Assembly (NCBI GenBank): GCA_002724245.1
Contig: PBOG01000139.1
Location: 1 to 48,454, forward strand
Direction: 5' to 3'
From: Planctomycetaceae bacterium
GTDB lineage: Bacteria > Planctomycetota > Planctomycetia > Pirellulales > Pirellulaceae
DNA: 48,454 nt
Shown here: positions 8,781 through 16,999 of the stretch, one piece after another
Numbering within the stretch: position 1 is the stretch's first letter
Layout: every line of letters starts with the position of its first letter
Program-made: the position numbers and the translations under genes
Notes under the pieces: model-generated
Databases searched by the model: none
Told to the model about the DNA's origin: nothing
What the model saw: the letters and a program-made list of their open reading frames with translations, nothing else

Positions 8781-10706
8781 TTAATTGGCAACGAATTTCA
8801 TAATCCGCACCGCGTTGCCGGTACTTTTGGTCTCGGTCGAAATACGCACGGTCAAGAGGTGATTCCCGGATGATAAATCGGTCGCAAACAGAACGGTTCG
8901 TGGGTAATGGAGCCCCTTACTGAAACGGTGGTACAGTGAGACAGACTGAAATGTGCCATCGTCGATACGGGCCTCCACGGTACCCGCGTCGGGACCCGCT
9001 AGCAGATAAGCGCCGACAGCCGTTCCATGAAACGCCAAGGTGAAAACATCACCGGGCCGATCGGAGCAGAGCAGCGGAATGGTGGTGAAACGCCCCCGTT
9101 TTTGACCCGCCAGCTCGTTCCATTGGGGAGTCCTGATTTGCCAGCCAGCAGTAAACCTGGCCAGGTTCAGGGCGATGAATCGTCCGTTGCCATAATGCAA
9201 CGGATCGAGAGGTTGGGTGGGCAGGGCAGTTGGTTGACTCGGAGAGTTCTCTGCCAGGGGTTGGCTCCAGGCCGCGTCCAAGAGCTGGTCGATCATGGTT
9301 GCGCAGAGCCGGTTTCCCCTGGAGCTGGGGTGGGTGCCACCGTATTGCTGCCAGGTGATTTGTTTTGCAGTGATTCGTTCGGCAACTTCCTTGGCGAGGT
9401 GGATCGTTGAAATACCGTAGTGCGCTGCCACGTCGCTGTGGGCCCGGATAGAGATGGGTGTCTGGCCTGCCTGCAATTGCTGGAGCATCCGGGGACTGAC
9501 GAAATGGGTGATGACCAGAGCAGCATGTGGATTGTGCCGGAGCGTCTGCCGGATAATACCCTCCATCCCGCGAATACATTCCCGCCGGGCATGGCTGGCG
9601 TCGCCGTCATCGTTGACGGCATACTCAATGAAGAACAGGTCCACGGGCCCGTGATTCAAGACATCGTTCTTCAGGCGGAAGGCTCCTGTGGTGGAACAGG
9701 TGGATGCAATGCCTGCCGCAGTAAACCGAAATGTTGTTTCGGGAAAACGTTTCTGCAGGCTTTCACAGACCATCGGCCGGTACCCGTTCATTTCGGTAAT
9801 CGAACCGCCGATGAATGCCACGTGGCCCCGCTTTTCGGTTGCGAATCGTCGCCGCGCATGCTCCAGATTACCGCGGCGGCGTATGTTGGGCTGCGTATGC
9901 TTGAGGATGAAAGACACGATCGGTCCGGGATCTTTCAGGGCGTGGGGGTGGTGCCCGACCCCCGGCTTGTGGATGACCTGGATGGAGCCACCTAGCTTCT
10001 GGTAGCGAGATTCAATCAGCCCTGTGTTTTCTTTGACCGGTACGACCACGTCAGCGTCCCCCACAACATGGAGCAACGGAACGCCAACGCGGGCCAGCGA
10101 GGCGAGCTGGTCGACTGGATTTCCGCGGTAGGCTAGTGCTTCTGCCTCGGTCAGGTCGTAGGCTTGCAGGCACTTTTTCCAGGCTTCGCGACTGCCTTTG
10201 CCAGTGCCCCTGCCTCCCGGCCAGCTCTTGAAATCGCAGACCGGTGCATCTCCGTAGAGACAGGCTACTTTTTGCGGATTGGCAATCGCCCAATTGTAGA
10301 TGATCAGCCCGCCGCGGCTCATCCCTTCCAGCACGGGTTGGCGGGAAAGCCCGTGATGCTGAGTCATGCGCTGGTAGAAAGCATTCCAGTGGCTCACGGC
10401 CTGTGGGCTGCCAAATAAACCGGCCACGTCGCAGTAGGTGAGATGGAAACCTTCGCGGAGGAGCGCGACATCTGCCTGCGGCTGGTGTCCGAAAAACCGT
10501 GCTCGCCAGACCCAAGGTCGTCCTTCAGCGGGGGAATGTGGCGTCACTACCCAGCAACGTCGGCCCTCGACCGAAAAATCGTAACGGGTAAATCCCATCC
10601 AGTCCGATTTGTTGCCGCTCCACGGCTTGTTGCTGTGACCCTGTGCAGGCCCTGCGGCCACCGTTGCGAACAGGAGTAACAAGCAGCAGGAAGACCGGAT
10701 GAACAT
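8781..10706 (-). CDS. secreted alpha/beta-hydrolase / SGNH-hydrolase fusion (putative carbohydrate esterase)
   Basis: 641 residues with a signal peptide (about 1-23); AAGGA lies 7-8 bases before the ATG. Residues about 40-270 are an alpha/beta hydrolase: nucleophile elbow G128-M-S130-R-G, an acid candidate in GDADVVVP (217-224), and His252 in VGHHPH. Residues about 294-480 are an SGNH/GDSL hydrolase: block I GGSIT (Ser302), AVND (Asn365) and GGTHPS (His459). The Asp normally three residues before that His is Gly here. Residues about 490-641 are an all-beta domain like the accessory jelly-roll domain of some carbohydrate esterases. The two esterase folds together suggest removal of acetyl or other acyl groups from a glycan. 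A short palindrome (10737-10750) lies 31 bases upstream. Confidence 0.82.
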   Translation of the reverse strand: MFIRSSCCLLLLFATVAAGPAQGHSNKPWSGNKSDWMGFTRYDFSVEGRRCWVVTPHSPAEGRPWVWRARFFGHQPQADVALLREGFHLTYCDVAGLFGSPQAVSHWNAFYQRMTQHHGLSRQPVLEGMSRGGLIIYNWAIANPQKVACLYGDAPVCDFKSWPGGRGTGKGSREAWKKCLQAYDLTEAEALAYRGNPVDQLASLARVGVPLLHVVGDADVVVPVKENTGLIESRYQKLGGSIQVIHKPGVGHHPHALKDPGPIVSFILKHTQPNIRRRGNLEHARRRFATEKRGHVAFIGGSITEMNGYRPMVCESLQKRFPETTFRFTAAGIASTCSTTGAFRLKNDVLNHGPVDLFFIEYAVNDDGDASHARRECIRGMEGIIRQTLRHNPHAALVITHFVSPRMLQQLQAGQTPISIRAHSDVAAHYGISTIHLAKEVAERITAKQITWQQYGGTHPSSRGNRLCATMIDQLLDAAWSQPLAENSPSQPTALPTQPLDPLHYGNGRFIALNLARFTAGWQIRTPQWNELAGQKRGRFTTIPLLCSDRPGDVFTLAFHGTAVGAYLLAGPDAGTVEARIDDGTFQSVSLYHRFSKGLHYPRTVLFATDLSSGNHLLTVRISTETKSTGNAVRIMKFVAN

Positions 10707-10736
10707 TCTGTGTTCCTTTTGAGAGTCACGTGAACA

Positions 10737-10750
10737 AATGGTTTACCATT
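10737..10750. repeat. perfect short palindrome upstream of the esterase fusion
   Basis: AATGGT-TT-ACCATT is a perfect 6-bp inverted repeat with a 2-base centre, 31-44 bases upstream of the start codon at 10706. Its size and location fit a dimeric repressor operator, but there is only one copy and a chance origin is possible. The rest of 10707-10874 shows nothing else I can name. Confidence 0.25.
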
Positions 10751-10874
10751 AGCTTCAAACCACACACGCCCGGCGTCAGTGAATACGTCTACTGGAGAAT
10801 TACGTCGGACACGGTTGCATGGTGTTCCCTGATGCTACACCACTAAACGTTTCCTGCAGGCAGGCGTGATCGGA

Positions 10875-11216
10875 CTAGCCACGGATACGATACCCAATAC
10901 GGGCAAGCAGCTCGCGAACCCGTGGCCGATGGTCGCCCTGTAATTCAATCCAGTCGTCTTTGAGGGTTCCGCCGGCACCACAGGCATCCTTCAACTGCGT
11001 GAGCAGGTCGGGCAGCTCGTTTTCCTCCGGCGGCAAACCTCGGATGGTGGTCACGAGTTTTCCTCGCTTGCGTTTTTCCAGGGCCAGACGCGCCGTTTGT
11101 TTGGCTGGTGGCGTCAGTGTTTTACCCGGCGGCGGGCACTGGCAATTCTCTTCCAGTTCGTCACAGCGGTCACAGCGCGGTGGACGGTCCCAGGCAGTTC
11201 CCTCAAACAGTCTCAC
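10875..11216 (-). CDS. yciH: SUI1/eIF1-like translation factor (YciH family)
   Basis: 113 residues from a GTG at 11216, preceded by AAGGA about 9 bases upstream. The N-terminus (GTG-encoded M-R-L-F-E-G-T-x-W-D-R-P-P-R-C) carries a small zinc-ribbon-like C15-x2-C18-x6-C25-x-C27. Residues about 45-113 are the SUI1 fold: KRGKLVTTIRGLPPEENELPDLLTQLK, then CGAGGTLKDDWIELQGDHRPRVRELLARIGYRI, which closely follows the eIF1/YciH consensus with its G-x-G-G-T-x-K loop. The family binds the small ribosomal subunit and affects start-site fidelity. It is a cytoplasmic housekeeping gene among exported proteins; the neighbours are unrelated. Confidence 0.9.
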   Translation of the reverse strand: MRLFEGTAWDRPPRCDRCDELEENCQCPPPGKTLTPPAKQTARLALEKRKRGKLVTTIRGLPPEENELPDLLTQLKDACGAGGTLKDDWIELQGDHRPRVRELLARIGYRIRG

Positions 11217-11977
11217 GGAGCGTATCCTTTGATTCTTGTGGACGCGAGGTGGCAAATGGCGGGAAACGGCGCGCGTTCCCAATACGAAAAACCCAATCTG
11301 AAGAACAGGCCTCACTTCGAGTCGTGCGCCGCAGTTGCCCCCGTGGGCGTGCTATTGCTGTTACGGTGAAGCGCTGAGTATAGACGAGAGACTCTGGGCG
11401 GCGAAAAGACTTCCCAGCATGGGCGTATCCCTGTCGGGCCTGGAAGGGCGCGACCACCTCGGTGCTGTGACATGCCTGTCAGGCTGAGTTGGTTGACGTT
11501 TACCATACTGGTGCCCCTGGTAACAGACCGCCCTGTTGGAGCGATCCGTGCCGAGAGCGGGGGTCTCTGGCCATCCCTGGTAGTCACCGGTTGATGAAAA
11601 TGCTCGCTGAGCAATGAGGGCCTGTGCCGGAGTTGTGGAGGCCCGCAAAAAATGAGCCCGTCGATGAATTCTGCACAAACCAGGTTTTTCAAGAGCAGGA
11701 AAATGAAACGGGCTTTGGCAGCTGAGGTGCCCTGGTTCCAGCAGTTGTTTTCCGATTGGGGAGGGCCGAACAACGGATGGGGCATTTTATACAGCGGGCA
11801 TGTGTCCACTGCGACGTGCCGCTCAAGGTCGTCGAGTTTCCAGAAGAACCGCGCGATGTCATTCTGCACAGCTCCGGCCTGCAAGGTTTCTCGGCCAATA
11901 TCTCTGGCACACCGCACGCGGCCATGAACATCCGCTGTCTACGAGCGTAATCGTCGCTTGTCAGGCCAGCTCGTTGG
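11217..11977. other. 761-bp intergenic stretch, little recognised
   Basis: Between the YciH gene and the DUF1501 gene I see no confident gene. A long minus-strand open frame here (about 11312-11917) has no domain, no ribosome site and an unnatural composition. The only protein-like stretch is a short plus-strand frame at 11777-11950, listed separately. The stretch may hold promoters for the minus-strand YciH gene and decayed coding sequence. Confidence 0.5.
11777..11950 (+). CDS. possible 57-residue small protein or gene remnant
   Basis: The frame ATG at 11777 to TAA at 11950 reads like protein: GHFIQRACVHCDVPLKVV, then EFPEEPRDVILHSS and GFSANISGTPHAAMN. About two thirds of third codon positions are G or C, as in genuine genes nearby. 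A GGAGGG lies about 12 bases upstream. There is one C-x-x-C pair (CVHC). An upstream part in the same frame is interrupted by TGA at 11723-11725. It could be a short protein, the 3' end of a broken gene, or chance. No family recognised. Confidence 0.25.
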   Translation: MGHFIQRACVHCDVPLKVVEFPEEPRDVILHSSGLQGFSANISGTPHAAMNIRCLRA

Positions 11978-13339
11978 TCAAGCAAACAGGCCGCGCACCC
12001 GCTTGCCCTCGACGAGTGGCCGAGGTCGTCCCGCCGTGTCATAGACCATTGTGCCGGGAGCGTAACCCAGCGCGTGGTAGATGCTGGTCACGAAGTCGGC
12101 TGTGTGTACCGGCTTGTCGACCGGTTCACCCGCGATCTTGTCACTGGCACCGTAAACCTGGCCACCGCGAATACCGCCCCCAGCGAGCACGGTGCTGTAT
12201 ACATTGCCCCAGTGATCGCGCCCCGCATTCTTGTTGATCTTGGGTGTGCGTCCAAATTCACCCGTCCAGGCCACCAGTGTTTCATCGAGTAATCCGCGGT
12301 CGTCGAGATCTTCCAGCAACGCGGAAAACGCCTGGTCTACCGGGGGCATCAGCAGATTCTTCATCAACTTGAAGTGGTTGAGGTGGGTATCAAAATTCTT
12401 GGTCGAGACCAGGTACATCCAGGGTACCGTGACCAGGGGGACACCCGCTTCGACGAGCCGTCGAGCGACCAGGCAGCTGCGGCCGAATTTGTTGTCACCG
12501 TAACGCTCGATCGTGGCCGGGTTTTCTTTTTCCAGTAGAAAAGCGGACCAGGCGGAGGAGGATTCCAGGACACCGAGTGCACGCTGCTGTGCCCGGCGGT
12601 AAATCTCGGTGTCGTCAGACAGTGTGTTGCTGGTGTGTTGTTCCAGTTGCCCGAGCAAACCAGCGCGATCGCTGAAACGGTCCTGGCTGATGTCTTGGTG
12701 CGGCGTGAAGGCGGGTGGCAACGTCCCGGGGTTCCATTTCTCGTCGATCAGTGTCAGCGGGTCATATTTCGGTCCCAGATAACCGGCATGCTGGCCACCC
12801 CAGCGGAAGTTATTCTGGTCCCCAATCCGCGCGGGTAAGTGGACGGCGGCGGGTAAACCGTTGTGATCGCCGCGTAGTTGTCGGATGGCGCCTCCCACGG
12901 AAGGTGGATCACGGCGAGAGACTTGCGGTTCGCCGCTCTGCCGCGGTGCATTGGGCAACCCAGTCATGTTGTAGTGGACACCAATGCCATGTGTGCCACT
13001 CTTGTGATAGGTTGAACGAATCACACTGTAGCGATGTGCGTTCTGAGCCATCCGCGGCAGCAGTTCACAGATTTGCATACCTGTGACGCTGGTATCGATC
13101 GGATCGTATTCGCCACGCACGGCCGTGTCGGCATCTGGTTTGGGGTCGAACGTTTCCTGCTGCGCCGGCCCGCCTGTGGCGAACAATAAAATACAACTCT
13201 TGGCTTTCCCATTACTGGGAACCACCTGCCGTTTGTCACGGGCTGCCAGGAGCTCGGGCAAAGCGAGCCCGAAACCACCGAGGCACCCGGCCTGGAGGAG
13301 AGTTCGCCGTCGCATGTGGCGTTGTCGACTGGAAGCCAT
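11978..13339 (-). CDS. DUF1501 protein, Tat-exported
   Basis: 453 residues; GGAGA lies about 8 bases before the ATG. The twin-arginine leader is MRRRTLLQAG followed by a hydrophobic segment, so export of a folded protein is expected. The body shows the DUF1501 pattern: LFATGGPAQQETFDPKP near the start, SVIRSTYHKSGTHGIGVHYNMTG, the conserved TGEFGRTPKIN and GRDHWGNVYS, and the C-terminal HALGYAPGTMVYDTAGRPRPLVEG. DUF1501 is distantly related to sulfatases and alkaline phosphatases but lacks the C-x-P-S-R formylglycine motif; its biochemical function is unknown to me. Unlike the copies at 23306 and 40522, this one has no cytochrome partner next to it. Confidence 0.88.
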   Translation of the reverse strand: MASSRQRHMRRRTLLQAGCLGGFGLALPELLAARDKRQVVPSNGKAKSCILLFATGGPAQQETFDPKPDADTAVRGEYDPIDTSVTGMQICELLPRMAQNAHRYSVIRSTYHKSGTHGIGVHYNMTGLPNAPRQSGEPQVSRRDPPSVGGAIRQLRGDHNGLPAAVHLPARIGDQNNFRWGGQHAGYLGPKYDPLTLIDEKWNPGTLPPAFTPHQDISQDRFSDRAGLLGQLEQHTSNTLSDDTEIYRRAQQRALGVLESSSAWSAFLLEKENPATIERYGDNKFGRSCLVARRLVEAGVPLVTVPWMYLVSTKNFDTHLNHFKLMKNLLMPPVDQAFSALLEDLDDRGLLDETLVAWTGEFGRTPKINKNAGRDHWGNVYSTVLAGGGIRGGQVYGASDKIAGEPVDKPVHTADFVTSIYHALGYAPGTMVYDTAGRPRPLVEGKRVRGLFA

Positions 13340-13677
13340 GGTTGTTTCTCCGGCAGCGCGCGTAGCAGAGAGTGGCTTGGGCCAAAGAACGTGCCAGCCT
13401 GCTCCCTATCATAACAAATACGGCTGATGGCCGTGAGCCTGAAACGTACAATCGTTAGGTACAGTGGAATTCACGGTCTGTGTGTCCCCAGCTTTTATCG
13501 GTTCCTGGACGGGGCAGACTTCGCTTTCGTTCGCCTGGTTGCGTGGACTGGCAATGGTGTCGGTGGCCAGACTCGCCCGTGGGAATCGAAGTGTTTGCGG
13601 AAGAAACGTCACAAAAACGTGGTCGACAGACCACCATTGGAAGTCAGGCTACAGGTGATTTTTGGGAGTCCCGATTG
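13340..13677. other. divergent intergenic region, promoter-bearing
   Basis: 338 bp between the DUF1501 start (-) and the GH71-like start (+). On the minus strand TATGAT (13413-13408) and on the plus strand TACAAT (13447-13452) could be -10 elements, but neither has a good -35 match. The plus-strand frame is open upstream of 13678, yet the signal peptide begins only there. No other feature seen. Confidence 0.3.
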
Positions 13678-15204
13678 ATGAAACGGATTTGTTATCTCAG
13701 CTGGGTTGCGGTGGCGCTGCTTGCCGGGCCCATGGTGGCCCAGGAGAAACTGGTCATGGCACATTACATGACCGACATGGTTCCCCAGACGAACCGTCCG
13801 CTCATTCGCTGGATCGACCCCGAGTTAGCCGATCCGTTTGGAAGTACGGCACGACTGGGCGGGCTGCAGCAAACGCAGCCACTGGCTTCGCTGCATCTTC
13901 GTGACGCCAATTTGGTAACCGCAGTTGATTTTGAAATTCACGCTGCGCGCCAACTGGGTGTCGACGGGTTTCAGTTTTACTACCCGCTTGGTGACGATAC
14001 GCGAATGTTGCAAGAGACTTACAATCGCATCATCCGCACGTTTGTCCAAAGGTCGGATACAAAGTTTCCGGGTTTCAAGATCAGTCTGTGTCTTTCGCAT
14101 CCCGGTACGAGTCGTCCGACCACCGAAGCCCAACGCGTTGCGCTCTGGAGTCAGCCAATTCGCCAGCTCTTGCAGTCGACGCGCGGGGCGAGCGCCTGGC
14201 TGAGAAGTCCTGCGGGGGCGTTGCTATTTTATCTTTGGGTAGGGGACGGGCTGGCGGAGGGAGTGCCAGGTCTGGCCACAACTGCCGCAGGGATTCGCTC
14301 GGTCGGCGTGGCGTATCGGCGTTTGACTACAGCAGTTGGCACGCCGATCGACTACATTTACCAGGTCCGCCGTCCCGTGATGGACTCGGATTATGTGGCG
14401 GCGATTGCGAACACGTTCACGGGGGTCTGGGGTTGGACGGCGAGTGACGAGAACCCTCGATTCTGGGATTATTTGGCCCGCCGGTGTCGGGAGGCAGGGT
14501 GCCTTTACACGCAGAGCGTCTACCCGGATTACTACACCTCGAAGGTGTATCCCAAAGGTGATACGACGCATATGATTTTGTCCACCGAGCAGGCGCTGCA
14601 GAAGGGTCTGTCGGGTTTGCAACGTTATTACCGTGTGACCAATCTGGCGCAGACACAAATCCAGTTACTGAAGCGTGCTGTTGCGCACGATGTGTCCATC
14701 ATCAATTACGTGACCTGGAATGACTTTCCCGAAGGTCATCACCTGGCACCTGAGGTCAATCACAGTTTTGGGCCGGCGCTGTTGTTGAAACACTTCAAGC
14801 GGCGTTGGAAGTCAGGCGTATCAAGCGTCGAGCGTGACGAAGCGATCGTGTTTTTCAAGAAATATCGTCACGATGTCCGTCCCCGTTACGCCGTGGCATT
14901 GAAGGTCAAGAGCCGAAGCCAGGACCTGTCTGTTGAAGACCGGATTGAGCTGGTCACGCTGCTGACGGCACCGGCGCGTTGTACGCTGAACGGTCAACCG
15001 CTAGGTCTCGTTGCTGCGGGGTTGCAGGTGCATTCCATTCCCAGCCAACCGGGCCCGGTCCGCGTCCAAGTGGCCCGCCAGGGGCGGACCATTATTCGCT
15101 TTCAGACGCCCCAGGTAATCAGTGAGAAACCACTGCGCACCGATCGACTGACGGTCTCGTATTCGAGTGTGTTTGAGCGCGAGTTCGAGAAGCTATTTGA
15201 CTGA
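13678..15204 (+). CDS. GH71-like alpha-1,3-glucanase, secreted
   Basis: 508 residues from the ATG at 13678, where a typical signal peptide starts (KRICYLSWVAVALLAGPMVAQ); GGGAG lies about 10 bases upstream. The protein opens with VMAHYMTDMV, has the barrel strand ARQLGVDGFQFYY, KISLCLSHPG, GVWGWTASDENPRFW, and near the end NYVTWNDFPEGHHLAPEV, which follows the TWNDxxESHY-type signature of glycoside hydrolase family 71. GH71 enzymes cut alpha-1,3-glucan (mutanases), so a similar activity is proposed; bacterial members are poorly characterised. The last 100 residues form a beta-rich accessory domain. It is convergent with the sulfatase at 15273. Confidence 0.77.
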   Translation: MKRICYLSWVAVALLAGPMVAQEKLVMAHYMTDMVPQTNRPLIRWIDPELADPFGSTARLGGLQQTQPLASLHLRDANLVTAVDFEIHAARQLGVDGFQFYYPLGDDTRMLQETYNRIIRTFVQRSDTKFPGFKISLCLSHPGTSRPTTEAQRVALWSQPIRQLLQSTRGASAWLRSPAGALLFYLWVGDGLAEGVPGLATTAAGIRSVGVAYRRLTTAVGTPIDYIYQVRRPVMDSDYVAAIANTFTGVWGWTASDENPRFWDYLARRCREAGCLYTQSVYPDYYTSKVYPKGDTTHMILSTEQALQKGLSGLQRYYRVTNLAQTQIQLLKRAVAHDVSIINYVTWNDFPEGHHLAPEVNHSFGPALLLKHFKRRWKSGVSSVERDEAIVFFKKYRHDVRPRYAVALKVKSRSQDLSVEDRIELVTLLTAPARCTLNGQPLGLVAAGLQVHSIPSQPGPVRVQVARQGRTIIRFQTPQVISEKPLRTDRLTVSYSSVFEREFEKLFD

Positions 15205-15231
15205 ACGGGTCCGGAAATCTAGCACAGCAAG

Positions 15232-15249
15232 AACCGTGTCGAAACGGTT
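15232..15249. terminator. small hairpin at a convergent gene junction
   Basis: AACCGT (15232-15237) and ACGGTT (15244-15249) pair across a 6-base loop and are followed by TT, between the 3' ends of the GH71-like and sulfatase genes. The stem is short, so this is a weak terminator candidate. Confidence 0.3.
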
Positions 15250-15272
15250 TTCACCGGCCGAGAAACGCAGCA

Positions 15273-16799
15273 TTACGATTGTTTGCGCCGTGCCAGCAAC
15301 CGTACAAACGGCAGACGCTGCGGATCGTTGGTTTCTTCCAGGTGTGTTTTCAGACGCTCTCGAAATTGGGCAATTTGCGTCTGGTAACGGGGGTCATCGA
15401 TCAGGTTGGCCCGGGCGGCCGGATCGGTCTGATAATCGTAGAATTCCTCCGGTGTCCGGTAGAGAAAGTGCTGCACACGGGCAGCAATGATGGGGTTGGA
15501 GTCGGCCGCCTTACGCATCGCCTTCATCGTGAGCCCGTTTTGCGATTCGTTGCGGAAAACGGTTTTTCCGTCGGCCCAGCCATTGAACAGATAGGCATAG
15601 CGGGCGTTCTGCACGCATCGCATCGGGTATTCCCGGCGGCCTGCGGTACGATTGATGTAGGTGAAGACGAATTGACGGTCAGGCTGTGGTTTGCCCTTGA
15701 GGAGTGGAACCAGCGAACGCCCATCGGTACCCGGCAGTGCCGGCAGTCCGACCGCCTCCAGCAGTGTCGGCGCCACGTCGATCCCGGAAACCAGATGCGA
15801 CGCGTCGGTACGACCTGGCGTGGTAACGCCCGGCCAGCGGACGATCAGCGGAGTCTTGGTGGAGTGTAACCAGCAGTTAGTCTTGGCAAACGGCAGCGGC
15901 ATGCCGTGGTCGGAAAGAAAAAGAACGAGCGTCTGTTCGGCTTGTCCGGATTCGCGCAAGGCACGCAGTACGCCGCCGACAATCTCATCCGCTCGGTGTA
16001 CGGAGGTAAAGTACTGGGCGAGTTCGGTACGAATCGCTGGCAGATCGGGCAGGAAGCCCGGTACGGTGATTTCGTCTGGCTGGTAGGTACGGCTGGCCGA
16101 GGGAAATCCAGCTAGTGGGTGTGGCGTTTGCTTCTTTTTTTCGGCTTGCCGTTTGTTGCGGACGATCCGATTTTGTTCCTGGCGACTGCCGGCAAAGGGC
16201 CGGTGTGGATCCTGGGCATTGGCCATCAAGAAGAAGGGCTTGCCCGCACGTTTGGATTGCTCAAAGAAGACGCGGGATTGCTGGTAGTAGAGTTGTGGCT
16301 CCCGGCCGCTCTTCAAACGATTGGCAGGTACGATGACATCCCAGGCCGTCCGTCGGGTCGGTACGACGTGGTTTACCTTCGCCAGGATTCCCGTGAAATA
16401 ACCTGCCTGATGCAGTCCCTCCAGCAGCGTCGGTACGCCTGGCCGAATCGGGTCGAAGCCGAGTGCGCCGCTGCGGTGCGGGTACCGTCCGGTCATCCAG
16501 ACGGCCCGGGTTGGTTGGCAGATCGCGATCGTGACATGGGCGTGCTCGAAACGCAGGCCTTGTTGCGCTAACTGGTCAATGTGCGGTGTGATGTGGGGAA
16601 CCCGGCAGCCGAAGGCCCCCACCGAGTCCCAGTTCATGTCGTCGACGGTCAGCAGCAGGATGTTCAATTTCCCGGTTGGTTCGGGGGCGGCCGCTGCCGC
16701 CTCGATTGGCAGTCCGACCGCCGCCAGGGCGCACGCAATGAGCGTCAATGTCCACTTTTGGTTGCGGGAACGGTCCGGGTGGGCACGGCGGGTCGTCAT
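15273..16799 (-). CDS. sulfatase (iduronate-2-sulfatase-like)
   Basis: 508 residues from the ATG at 16799, supported by GGAGA just upstream; earlier in-frame starts give a non-signal N-terminus. A signal peptide occupies about 15-38. Key motifs: LLTVDDMNWDSVGAFG (metal ligands D53, D54), C94-Q-P-T-R98 followed by AVWMTGR, DPHRPFAG, LSDHGMPLPFAK and the closing ARANLIDDP. The formylglycine motif is C-x-P-T-R rather than C-x-P-S-R, which still fits the C-x-P-x-R maturation consensus. Overall layout resembles the iduronate-sulfatase-like / heparan N-sulfatase branch. It is exported and acts on a sulfated glycan of unknown type. It is divergent from the small secreted protein at 17000. Confidence 0.92.
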   Translation of the reverse strand: MTTRRAHPDRSRNQKWTLTLIACALAAVGLPIEAAAAAPEPTGKLNILLLTVDDMNWDSVGAFGCRVPHITPHIDQLAQQGLRFEHAHVTIAICQPTRAVWMTGRYPHRSGALGFDPIRPGVPTLLEGLHQAGYFTGILAKVNHVVPTRRTAWDVIVPANRLKSGREPQLYYQQSRVFFEQSKRAGKPFFLMANAQDPHRPFAGSRQEQNRIVRNKRQAEKKKQTPHPLAGFPSASRTYQPDEITVPGFLPDLPAIRTELAQYFTSVHRADEIVGGVLRALRESGQAEQTLVLFLSDHGMPLPFAKTNCWLHSTKTPLIVRWPGVTTPGRTDASHLVSGIDVAPTLLEAVGLPALPGTDGRSLVPLLKGKPQPDRQFVFTYINRTAGRREYPMRCVQNARYAYLFNGWADGKTVFRNESQNGLTMKAMRKAADSNPIIAARVQHFLYRTPEEFYDYQTDPAARANLIDDPRYQTQIAQFRERLKTHLEETNDPQRLPFVRLLARRKQS

Positions 16800-16846
16800 G
16801 CGATCTCCAGGGAAACCGGGGTGTGAACGTCGTTCGCTTGCTGGCT

Positions 16847-16866
16847 GACCATCATACCGTATGGTC
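16847..16866. repeat. inverted repeat in divergent intergenic region
   Basis: GACCAT (16847-16852) and ATGGTC (16861-16866) form a 6-bp inverted repeat with an 8-base spacer, about 50 bases upstream of the sulfatase start. It could be an operator for the divergent pair. The rest of 16800-16999 shows no other signal I trust. Confidence 0.25.
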
Positions 16867-16999
16867 GGCTGGATAACGGGTTCGACCCGCATAAGGCACA
16901 CGCCGCAAACACACCACCGCCTATTGTGTTTGCTGCTAAATCTGTGAGGATGATCCCAGTTGAAGGCAAGTCGCGATCCACTACGAAAGGCTGTCTGCG

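Noticed and set aside
9420-9995. A 191-codon plus-strand frame opposite the esterase fusion
   Set aside because: Antisense to the SGNH part of a clear gene; no family features.
11312-11917. A 201-codon minus-strand frame in the 11.2-12.0 kb gap
   Set aside because: No domain, no ribosome binding site and random-looking sequence; overlaps the YciH leader.
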